Assembly (NCBI GenBank): GCA_018814965.1
Contig: JAHIYS010000068.1
Location: 1 to 12,766, forward strand
Reading direction: 5' to 3'
DNA length: 12,766 bases
DNA from: Gammaproteobacteria bacterium
GTDB lineage: Bacteria > Pseudomonadota > Gammaproteobacteria > UBA9339
Of this stretch, positions 7,362-12,766 are shown one piece after another. Position numbers and translations under genes: made by a program. The notes below the pieces were generated by a model. The model saw only the letters and a list, made by a program, of their open reading frames with translations, was not told the origin of the DNA and did no database searches. Position 1 is the first letter of the stretch; the number at the start of each line of letters is the position of its first letter.

Positions 7362-7991
7362 TTGCTTTATAAATCCTTACCAACCAACATATTAAATACA
7401 TATTTATCTCTTTCTCCAAATGAAACTTATCCGATCGATCGCTATGAAAATACGAGCATATTATTTGCTGATATGGTTGATTTCACAAAAAAAAGTTTAA
7501 GTATCCATCCAGAAGATATTTATAAAATGCTTAAAGCTTTTTATGCTGATTGTGAGCGATTAGCTGATGATTATCCAGGTATTTTAATAGTAAAATATGA
7601 TGGTGATAAATTAATGGCAATTATTGGAGCTCCTATTTATATTGATCGGGAAGAGGGAGCGACACAAATGGTCGCTTTCGCCCAAGGGTTACTAAAAGTT
7701 ATATCGCAACCTAAATATAAGCTCGCTGGCAATCCATTGGAATTAAGAATCGGGGTGCATAGTGGTCCTGTGGTCGGAGGAATAATCTCCGAAAAACTGC
7801 CGGTTTGGGATGTTATTGGTGCTGCTGTTAACAAAGCCAGTAGGATGGAGTCAAATGGGGAGATAGGATTAGTAACCATCTCTGAAGAAACAAAAAATAT
7901 TGTTGAAAATTATTATAAATGTTATGGCCCTTATTATAAAGATATAAAAGGGATTGGAAGAGAGGCTGTATATACAATTACACCTTTTTGA
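7362..7991 (+). CDS. Class III adenylate/guanylate cyclase catalytic domain, 5' part separated by a stop codon
   Basis: The protein is a single class III nucleotidyl cyclase domain, which makes cyclic AMP or GMP from the triphosphate. Numbered from the TTG at 7362 (209 residues), the catalytic set appears complete: metal-binding Asp37 in LFADMVDFT and Asp82 in KYDGDKLMA, purine-contacting Lys78 and Asp150 in VWDVIG, and transition-state Asn157 and Arg161 in VNKASRMES. The Lys/Asp pair suggests ATP as substrate. The start is uncertain: the in-frame codons 7305-7361 read KKLERSNRLL just before the TTG, which resembles the helix that usually leads into these domains. So the domain begins upstream and the TTG may be only a reinitiation site, with a poor GGAAAG site. 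Activity in the cell is therefore doubtful, although the domain looks intact. Confidence 0.8.
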   Translation: MLYKSLPTNILNTYLSLSPNETYPIDRYENTSILFADMVDFTKKSLSIHPEDIYKMLKAFYADCERLADDYPGILIVKYDGDKLMAIIGAPIYIDREEGATQMVAFAQGLLKVISQPKYKLAGNPLELRIGVHSGPVVGGIISEKLPVWDVIGAAVNKASRMESNGEIGLVTISEETKNIVENYYKCYGPYYKDIKGIGREAVYTITPF

Positions 7992-8060
7992 GCAAGATGT
8001 CTAGGTTCCCAACATGCCATTTTTAGCACAGTTCTTCAATGACATGTTGTTGCCTCTTAT

Positions 8061-8297
8061 TTAACAGCTTTTGGGTGAATCTAATTTTATCAATGCCTCC
8101 CAAGAGTCGCTTGGACATGCTTCTGGGCGTTCTTTAGGCATACAAAACTCTCTGTATGATCCCATGTCCTTAATTTCGAAACAGCTTTTAAAGTTGGGAA
8201 CTGATAAATATTCCGGCGCTATAAGTCCTGCTTTGCCTCTTTGACCTCCACCACTGATTTCAGATAGTAAATATTGTGATATTTGTTTGATGCACAT
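8061..8297 (-). CDS. Second double-glycine-leader cysteine-containing small secreted protein
   Basis: No named family is recognised. The 78-residue product starts MCIKQISQYLLSEISGG, a double-glycine-type leader: Ile -12, Ser -11, Leu -7, Ile -4, Gly -2, Gly -1; only the acidic -8 position is missing. The mature part, starting GQRGKAG, has four cysteines (39, 52, 61 and 78), the last being the C-terminal residue, and a compact motif CMPKERPEACPSDSWEAL. A longer start at 8345 is possible, but a perfect AAAGGAG site at 8304-8310 lies 6 nt before the ATG at 8297 and fixes the start there. A TATACT -10-like box lies upstream (8334-8339, - strand). It converges on the cyclase gene. Export by a C39-peptidase ABC transporter is inferred from the leader alone. 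Confidence 0.75.
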   Translation of the reverse strand: MCIKQISQYLLSEISGGGQRGKAGLIAPEYLSVPNFKSCFEIKDMGSYREFCMPKERPEACPSDSWEALIKLDSPKSC

Positions 8298-8455
8298 AGA
8301 TTTCTCCTTTAATGGTATGCTATAAACACTAAAAGTATAAAGCATATTTATTAGGTAAATCTTAACAAAGATACTTATTTAACGCATTAATTGATTTAGA
8401 TAATCCCTTGATTCATAATAATATCATACGAGATGCGAGATACTTAACTAGATTT

Positions 8456-8484
8456 TTGACACTATTTCAAATCTATAATAAACT
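8456..8484 (+). promoter_or_regulatory. Sigma70-type promoter for the riboflavin operon
   Basis: A perfect -35 box TTGACA at 8456-8461 is followed after 17 nt by TAAACT at 8479-8484, which matches four of six consensus bases. Transcription would start near 8491, about 20 nt before the riboswitch aptamer. A nearby TATAAT at 8474-8479 is only 12 nt from the -35 and so is less likely to be the -10 element. Confidence 0.6.
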
Positions 8485-8510
8485 CCGTGTGTTTTCATAA
8501 TAATTTTATA

Positions 8511-8648
8511 TCTTCAGGGCAGGGTGGAAGTCCCTACTGGCGGTAAAGTTGAAAAACTAAGCCCGCGAGCGCTTCATATGATGAATGTGAAGGTCAGCAG
8601 ATATGGTGTAAATCCATAGCCAACGGTAAAGTCCGGATGAAAGAAGAG
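8511..8648 (+). promoter_or_regulatory. FMN riboswitch (RFN element)
   Basis: The RNA has the conserved RFN landmarks in order: TTCAGGGCAGGGTGGAAGTCCC, CTACTGGCGGTAAA, AGCCCGCGAGCG, a variable stem (CTTCA ... TGAAG), GGTCAGCAGATATGGTGTAAATCC, CCAACGGTAAAGTCCGGATGAAAGAAG. The closing P1 helix pairs TCTTC (8511-8515) with GAAGA (8644-8648). RFN elements bind FMN and lower expression of riboflavin genes when FMN is plentiful. It lies between the predicted promoter and ribD, so it should control ribD-ribE-ribBA-ribH as a unit. The expression platform is not a textbook one: no GC-rich hairpin with a T run lies directly downstream, so translational control may be more likely than termination. Confidence 0.96.
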
Positions 8649-8714
8649 TTAGATGTTATAACTTCCGCGTTTCTTTTTATGCTTAATTTGCATGAGAAGT
8701 CGATTTATTTGCGC

Positions 8715-8747
8715 GGTTACTCTATGCCTTATTAGATAAGAGTAACT
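8715..8747 (+). promoter_or_regulatory. Hairpin next to the ribD ribosome-binding site, candidate expression platform
   Basis: GTTACTCT (8716-8723) and AGAGTAAC (8739-8746) form a perfect 8-bp stem, extended by a G-U pair, around a 15-nt loop. The stem ends directly against the likely ribD ribosome-binding site GGTGA (8748-8752). A competing pairing of CCGCG (8666-8670) with CGCGG (8712-8716) overlaps the foot of the stem. This arrangement could let the upstream FMN aptamer influence ribD translation, but that is inference. Confidence 0.45.
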
Positions 8748-8759
8748 GGTGATCAAATA

Positions 8760-9863
8760 ATGACAAAATACATGCGACTGGCTTTAAAGCTCGCCAAGAA
8801 AGGCGAATCTAATGTTTCCCCAAATCCCTTAGTTGGCTGTGTTATTGAAAAAAATAACCATATTATTGGTATTGGGTGGCATAAAGAGTTTGGTTCTAAT
8901 CATGCGGAAATAGAAGCTCTGCACCAGGCAAATAAAAATACAACTAACTCTAACGTTTATGTGAATTTGGAGCCATGCAGTCATTTTGGCAAAACACCGC
9001 CCTGTATTGATGCATTAATCAAAGCTAAAGTACGCTCGGTCCATATTCCTTTTATCGATCCAAATCCTTTAGCTAATGGCAAAGGGATTGAGAAATTAAA
9101 AAAAGCTGGAATAAAGGTATATATTGGCGATCAATTTGAAAAAGCCAAACAACTAAACGAAATATTTTTGCATTATATTGTGCGTAAAACTCCATTTGTT
9201 ATCGCAAAATGGGCAATGACATTAGATGGAAAGATTGCAACTAGAAACTTTGATTCAAAGTGGATTACCGAAGTAAAAGCTCGCAGAAATTACCACAAAC
9301 TAAGAAGTAAGGTTGATGCAATTCTAGTCGGGGTTGGTACAGTAATTACAGATAATTCCATACTGTCCCCATATTTAATCCCCGAACATAAAGGCAAAAA
9401 AACACCTCTTAAGATAATCTTAGATCCATGCGGCAATACACCGTTAACATGTAATGTTCTAAAATTAAGTCCTGAAAACACACTTATAATTACAACTTCT
9501 GACTCACATTTAGAGTGGCGAAAGAAAGTTAAAATAATTGGAGCCTCTATCTGGACATTTAGGCTTGTAAAAAAAGATGAGATTAATCTTAATGCATTAT
9601 TGCAACGATTAGGCAAAATACAGATCAGCAGTTTATTGGTTGAAGGAGGAGCGAAGACTCTAGGAGCATTTTTCAAAGCCAATTTAGTTAATAAAGTTTA
9701 TACCTATATTGCGCCGAAACTTTCTTGCGATAAGCAGGCTCTTATACCAATATCTGGCTGTAAGAATACAAAAATTATTGACACATTAAGTTTGGACTTC
9801 GATCAAGTTCAAACTATTGGTAACGATCTTCTTGTTATCAGTTATCCTAAGGAGAAGCTATAA
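8760..9863 (+). CDS. ribD: Bifunctional riboflavin deaminase/reductase RibD
   Basis: RibD carries out the second and third steps after GTP cyclohydrolase II: deamination of the diaminopyrimidine and NADPH-dependent reduction of the ribosyl side chain. The 367-residue length is normal. The N-terminal deaminase domain (about 1-145) has the zinc set His48-Ala-Glu50 and Cys73/Cys82 in EPCSHFGKTPPC. The reductase domain (about 146-367) has KWAMTLDGKIAT, SKWIT, LRSKVDAILVGVGTV and LLVEGGAKTLG. One oddity is that the usual DDPxLTxR segment reads TDNSILSPY (197-205), so the conserved Arg is replaced by Tyr205. It is the first gene after the FMN riboswitch and ends 1 nt before ribE. Confidence 0.96.
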   Translation: MTKYMRLALKLAKKGESNVSPNPLVGCVIEKNNHIIGIGWHKEFGSNHAEIEALHQANKNTTNSNVYVNLEPCSHFGKTPPCIDALIKAKVRSVHIPFIDPNPLANGKGIEKLKKAGIKVYIGDQFEKAKQLNEIFLHYIVRKTPFVIAKWAMTLDGKIATRNFDSKWITEVKARRNYHKLRSKVDAILVGVGTVITDNSILSPYLIPEHKGKKTPLKIILDPCGNTPLTCNVLKLSPENTLIITTSDSHLEWRKKVKIIGASIWTFRLVKKDEINLNALLQRLGKIQISSLLVEGGAKTLGAFFKANLVNKVYTYIAPKLSCDKQALIPISGCKNTKIIDTLSLDFDQVQTIGNDLLVISYPKEKL

Positions 9864-9864
9864 G

Positions 9865-10500
9865 ATGTATACCGGAATAATTCAAGGTCTTGGGATTGTG
9901 CTTGGGATTAAAAGATTAAGAACCCAATTGATATTAAGAGTTAAACCTGTTTGTAAGATAAATGATTTTCAATTAGGAGAAAGCATTGCTGTCAATGGCT
10001 GTTGCTTAACAATAACCAAATTTTCAGAATTATGGTTTGAGACATACATATCGCCTGAAACTTATTCTCGCGCAAATTTTAAAAATTTAAAGATACAAGC
10101 GCATGTCAATCTAGAGCGACCATTAAAACTAAATGATTGGGTCGGGGGACACATTGTAACTGGACACATTGATGAGGTTGTTTCGATAAAAGAAATTCAA
10201 TCAATTGGCGCCTCTAAAATGGTTGCTCTTACAATTAGCAAAATTAATTCTGAATATTTAATAGATAAAGGTTCCCTAACCCTAGATGGAATAAGTTTAA
10301 CTATTACAAGCTATGACAAACAGCATTGCAAAGTATGTCTAATTCCTGAAACTCTTAGCCGCACAACAGCTGTCAATTGGCGTGCCGGCTATATGGTTAA
10401 TTTAGAAATTGATGCATTAGCAAAATCTGCAAACACCAATTCAAAACATAATCAGAATCTTATTTCTAGAAGTTTTCTTTTAAAGCATGGTTATTTATAA
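9865..10500 (+). CDS. ribE: Riboflavin synthase, alpha subunit
   Basis: This enzyme dismutates two 6,7-dimethyl-8-ribityllumazine molecules to riboflavin plus the pyrimidine precursor, the last step of the pathway. The 211-residue protein shows the family's two tandem lumazine-binding barrels. The first has MYTGIIQGLG, GESIAVNGCCLTIT, SPETYSR and VNLERPL. The second has GGHIVTGHID, YLIDKGSLTLDGISLTIT, LIPETLSRTT and VNLEIDALAK. The frame is open upstream to 9817, but the ATG at 9865 gives the canonical N-terminus and has AAGGAG at 9849-9854. It follows ribD by 1 nt and precedes ribBA by 9 nt. Some nomenclatures call this gene ribC. No defect is visible. Confidence 0.96.
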   Translation: MYTGIIQGLGIVLGIKRLRTQLILRVKPVCKINDFQLGESIAVNGCCLTITKFSELWFETYISPETYSRANFKNLKIQAHVNLERPLKLNDWVGGHIVTGHIDEVVSIKEIQSIGASKMVALTISKINSEYLIDKGSLTLDGISLTITSYDKQHCKVCLIPETLSRTTAVNWRAGYMVNLEIDALAKSANTNSKHNQNLISRSFLLKHGYL

Positions 10501-10509
10501 GGAGTAAAA

Positions 10510-11712
10510 ATGAATATAATTAATATCAAAGAAGCGATTAATGAAATCAATAATGGCAAAATGATCATTTTGGTTGATGATGAAAAAAGAGAAAACGAAG
10601 GTGATTTAGTAATTGCGGCAGAAAAAATTACTCCTGAGCATGTTAATTTTATGTCCAAATATGGCAGAGGATTAATTTGTTTAGCTATGGATCGCAAAAT
10701 AATCAATAGACTCAATCTTCCGCCAATGTCAGCTCTTAATCAAAGTAAATTTAAAACCAACTTTACCGTTTCAATTGAGGCAAAACATGGGATAACCACC
10801 GGAATATCCGCATTTGACCGAACAACAACTATATTAACTGCGATTAATGAAAATGTTACTTCTAACGATATTGTTTCTCCTGGTCATGTTTTTCCGCTGT
10901 GTTCGCAAGACTTTGGGGTTTTGGCCAGGGCAGGGCAAACTGAGGGCAGTGTTGATCTCGCTCGTCTTGCAAACTGCAAACCAGCAGCAGTTATCTGCGA
11001 AATTATGAATGACGATGGAACTATGTCTCGCATGGAAGATTTAGAACTTTTTTCTCGATGCCATGGAATCAAAATAGTGCAAATAAAAGATTTAATTAAA
11101 TATCGCTTACGGCATGACAAATCCATCGTTAAAAAAACAAGTGAAACGAGTTTTCCAACCGCATTTGGTGAATTTATGCTTCATGCATACGAGAGTACGC
11201 ACGACAGGCAAACACACTTAGCGCTAGTTAAGGGAACAATTTGTCCAAATCATAGCATCTTGGTACGAGTACACAGTGAATGTTTATCGGGAGATGTATT
11301 TGCTTCGAGGCGGTGCGATTGTGGTGAACAACTGCACCAAGCAATGCAAATGATTCAAGAGATAGGAAGCGGTGTTATCCTTTATTTACGTCAAGAAGGT
11401 CGCGGTATCGGTTTAGCTAATAAACTAAAAGCATATTCTCTTCAAGATAAAGGATTCGATACTGTCGAAGCGAATCATAAACTTGGTTTTTCTGAAGATC
11501 TAAGAGATTATGGGATTGGCGCGCAAATACTATCAGACTTAGGAATATCCAAAATAAAACTTCTAACTAACAATCCTAAAAAAATTGCAGCATTCGATGG
11601 ATTTGGTATGGAAGTTGTAACCAGAATCCCTCTGGAGATTAATAGTAATCCTCACAATATCCATTATCTAAAAACAAAAAAAGTTCGTTTGAATCATTTA
11701 TTAACAATTTAG
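10510..11712 (+). CDS. ribBA: Bifunctional DHBP synthase / GTP cyclohydrolase II
   Basis: A fusion of the two entry enzymes of riboflavin synthesis. The RibB half (about 1-200) makes 3,4-dihydroxy-2-butanone 4-phosphate from ribulose 5-phosphate; the RibA half (about 205-400) opens GTP. RibB shows the acidic loop DDEKRENEGD (23-32), SPGHVFPL and ICEIMNDDGTMSRM. The usual GHTEA motif reads GQTEG (142-146), with Gln143 at the position of a known metal/substrate-binding His. RibA looks complete: RVHSECLSGD, RRCDCGEQL (the three zinc Cys), LRQEGRGIGL, DTVEANHKLGF and LLTNNPKK. A GGAG site at 10501-10504 supports the start. It lies between ribE and ribH in the same operon. Confidence 0.96.
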   Translation: MNIINIKEAINEINNGKMIILVDDEKRENEGDLVIAAEKITPEHVNFMSKYGRGLICLAMDRKIINRLNLPPMSALNQSKFKTNFTVSIEAKHGITTGISAFDRTTTILTAINENVTSNDIVSPGHVFPLCSQDFGVLARAGQTEGSVDLARLANCKPAAVICEIMNDDGTMSRMEDLELFSRCHGIKIVQIKDLIKYRLRHDKSIVKKTSETSFPTAFGEFMLHAYESTHDRQTHLALVKGTICPNHSILVRVHSECLSGDVFASRRCDCGEQLHQAMQMIQEIGSGVILYLRQEGRGIGLANKLKAYSLQDKGFDTVEANHKLGFSEDLRDYGIGAQILSDLGISKIKLLTNNPKKIAAFDGFGMEVVTRIPLEINSNPHNIHYLKTKKVRLNHLLTI

Positions 11713-11723
11713 GAGCTTAAATC

Positions 11724-12191
11724 ATGCAAATAAAAATAATTGAAGGTAAACTTTCCAATAACAACTATAAATTTGCGATAATCGCCAGCAGATTCAATGA
11801 GTTTATTGTCAGCCACTTAATTAATGGCGCCATAGACATTCTTAAAAAGCATGAGGTTAGTGAACAACATATTGAGATTATACGAACACCAGGGGCATTT
11901 GAGATACCAAAAATTGCAAAACTCGTTGCCAAAACTAAACGTGTCGATGGAATTATTTGTCTTGGTGCATTAATTAGAGGTGATACCTTGCATTTTGATC
12001 TTCTTGCTCATGAAGTGACAAAAGGATTAGCACAAATAGACATGGAAGAAAACGTACCAATTAGTTTCGGTATTTTGACCACAGATACGATTGAGCAAGC
12101 TATTGAAAGAGCGGGTGCAAAAAATGGTAATAAAGGAAACGAAGCAGCAATTGCTTGCTTAGAAATGATAAGCCTTTGTAACTCCTTATGA
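11724..12191 (+). CDS. ribH: 6,7-dimethyl-8-ribityllumazine synthase
   Basis: RibH condenses the ribitylaminopyrimidine with dihydroxybutanone phosphate to give the lumazine substrate of riboflavin synthase. The 155-residue protein, which in this family assembles into pentamers or 60-mers, has ASRFNEFI near the N-terminus, RTPGAFEIP at 54-62, and GALIRGDTLHFD with the catalytic His90. It then has FGILTTDTIEQA, ERAG and GNKGNEAA, all expected. An AGGAG site at 11711-11715, overlapping the ribBA stop, is 8 nt before the ATG. It is the last gene of the operon; nusB, a frequent neighbour in gammaproteobacteria, does not follow. Confident call. Confidence 0.97.
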   Translation: MQIKIIEGKLSNNNYKFAIIASRFNEFIVSHLINGAIDILKKHEVSEQHIEIIRTPGAFEIPKIAKLVAKTKRVDGIICLGALIRGDTLHFDLLAHEVTKGLAQIDMEENVPISFGILTTDTIEQAIERAGAKNGNKGNEAAIACLEMISLCNSL

Positions 12192-12239
12192 GAGTCGTAA
12201 ATGGAGCTTTTAGGGCAGATTTAATAACAATCAGCCATA

Positions 12240-12261
12240 CCCGGTAATAAACATTACCGGG
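12240..12261 (+). terminator. Perfect hairpin after ribH
   Basis: CCCGGTAAT and ATTACCGGG form a perfect 9-bp stem with an AAAC loop, 48 nt after the ribH stop. No T run follows on the + strand (AATCAGTGATC), and none directly on the - strand. Position and stability suggest a 3'-end hairpin for the riboflavin operon transcript, perhaps with Rho or as an RNA stabiliser. Confidence 0.5.
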
Positions 12262-12283
12262 AATCAGTGATCATATAATCAAT

Positions 12284-12321
12284 TGGGAGTGTTCTATTTA
12301 CACAAATGGGTTTACAGCCTC
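12284..12321 (+). mobile_element. Possible insertion-sequence terminus remnant (IS256-like)
   Basis: The stretch from about 12284 to 12321 contains CTATTTACACAAATGGGTTT followed by ACAGCCTC. It resembles, from memory, the terminal inverted repeats of IS256-family elements, in which TTTACACAAA lies inside an end of the form ACAGxCTC. If so, the outer tip is at 12321 and the interior lies to the left, where no transposase gene is present. The matching other end is not found in the window. The TAA of the - strand ParB-like gene sits five bases beyond the proposed tip. This is a resemblance only and could be wrong. Confidence 0.35.
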
Positions 12322-12325
12322 GACA

Positions 12326-12685
12326 TTATGAGTATTGCATCTCTTCTTGCTTAACCTCCAGTTCTAATTGTCTAGCATTAAGTTTAACCAGAATATTTCT
12401 CAACTGCTCTTCTTTTGGAGCCAAGTTCTCTACTGCTAATAAAACTGGTGTTTTATCTCCAGATTTGGTAGGACTATGGTATTTAGCTGCTTTGGCTTTA
12501 AGGTTTTCAACTAAGTTTAATGCACTAGTTATACGCCCAATATCTTCTATAGGCTGGATTAATCCTTCAGATTTAATAGAATCAGCAAGTTCTTCCAAAG
12601 CTTTAGAATTAAAAACACGCCTGGTTTGGTATTTCACAGGCTTCAAAAATTCTATTGGGATGTTTTTTAGTTCTGGTTTAATCAT
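12326..12685 (-). CDS. Short protein with the start of a ParB-type N-terminal domain, probably degenerate
   Basis: The 119-residue product opens with a clear ParB/Spo0J N-terminal pattern: IPIEFLKPVKYQTRRVF, then LEELADSIKSEGLIQPI (about residues 9-46). In this family the next part should be a beta strand and the GERRWRA-type box; here the sequence jumps to EDIGRITSALNLVENLK, and the GERR box is missing. The C-terminal part (about 80-119) is charged and helical (LAPKEEQLRNILVKLNARQL). It therefore looks like an internally deleted or divergent ParB-like protein of a plasmid, phage or integrative element, not a working chromosomal ParB. A purine-rich AAAGAAGAG lies before the ATG. The overlapping + strand frame has no recognisable feature. 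Confidence 0.65.
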   Translation of the reverse strand: MIKPELKNIPIEFLKPVKYQTRRVFNSKALEELADSIKSEGLIQPIEDIGRITSALNLVENLKAKAAKYHSPTKSGDKTPVLLAVENLAPKEEQLRNILVKLNARQLELEVKQEEMQYS

Positions 12686-12714
12686 AATGCTCTTCTTTAG
12701 CTACCCTAACCTTT

Positions 12715-12732
12715 CTTATAATTTATTATAAG
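12715..12732. repeat. AT-rich inverted repeat upstream of the ParB-like gene
   Basis: CTTATAA and TTATAAG form a perfect 7-bp dyad with a TTTA centre, 30 nt upstream of the ParB-like start on the - strand, where a promoter or operator would lie. It contains TATAAT-like sequence on the - strand. Given the local AT content it may be coincidental. Confidence 0.3.
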
Positions 12733-12766
12733 TTAGCAATTATATTAGTATAAATAGTCTGATACG

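Noticed and set aside
8010..8049. Inverted repeat CAACATG/CATGTTG between the convergent cyclase and peptide genes
   Set aside because: Seven pairs around a 26-nt loop with no T run; not convincing as a terminator.
8298..8345. Longer start for the - strand GG-leader peptide
   Set aside because: A perfect ribosome-binding site at 8304-8310 supports 8297, and double-glycine leaders are short.
8648..8679. Intrinsic terminator after the FMN aptamer (AGTTA/TAACT stem and T-rich run)
   Set aside because: The stem is only five AT-rich pairs, six bases separate it from the T run, and its first base belongs to P1; too weak to call.
9817..9864. Longer riboflavin synthase start within ribD
   Set aside because: The canonical M-Y-T-G-I-I start at 9865 has AAGGAG upstream; the extension lies wholly in ribD.
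12306..12731. + strand frame of 141 codons opposite the ParB-like gene
   Set aside because: No recognisable motif and Ser/Leu-rich composition typical of an antisense shadow; the - strand frame shows a ParB pattern.
1..12766. tRNA, rRNA or CRISPR array
   Set aside because: No cloverleaf, rRNA-like segment or regularly spaced repeats were seen on either strand.

Overview
The window is AT-rich, gene-dense bacterial DNA from a Gram-negative organism with an outer membrane and lipid A, since it carries bamA, lpxD, fabZ and lpxA. The BamA barrel (loop-6 VRGF preceded by an FAGGIGS stretch) and a riboswitch-led ribD-ribE-ribBA-ribH operon look gammaproteobacterial. A low-GC, possibly host-associated lineage such as the Legionellales would fit, but the sequence alone does not settle the taxon.

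Region 1 (1-6721, all + strand) is an envelope-biogenesis cluster: 3' end of frr, then uppS, cdsA, bamA, lpxD, fabZ and lpxA. Several genes overlap (uppS/cdsA by 7 nt, lpxD/fabZ and fabZ/lpxA by ATGA), so they are probably translationally coupled. UppS makes the undecaprenyl carrier lipid, CdsA makes CDP-diacylglycerol, BamA inserts outer-membrane proteins, LpxA and LpxD acylate lipid A precursors, and FabZ supplies acyl chains. Several genes often found in this neighbourhood (dxr, rseP, skp, lpxB) are not here. A strong hairpin lies between bamA and lpxD.

Region 2 (6722-8455) is an accessory islet. It holds a + strand cysteine-rich small protein with a textbook double-glycine export leader, a class III nucleotidyl cyclase gene interrupted by one in-frame TAA, and a convergent - strand small protein with a second double-glycine leader and four cysteines. 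No leader-processing ABC transporter is in the window. This is the most novel-looking part.

Region 3 (8456-12191) is a riboflavin operon: a sigma70-like promoter, an FMN riboswitch (RFN element), then ribD, ribE, ribBA and ribH spaced by 1-11 nt. Together they convert GTP and ribulose 5-phosphate to riboflavin, presumably with feedback from FMN. Two apparent active-site departures (RibBA Gln143, RibD Tyr205) are worth checking. A perfect 9-bp hairpin follows ribH.

Region 4 (12262-12766) looks like mobile-element debris: a sequence resembling an insertion-sequence terminus, next to a short - strand gene with only the start of a ParB-type domain.
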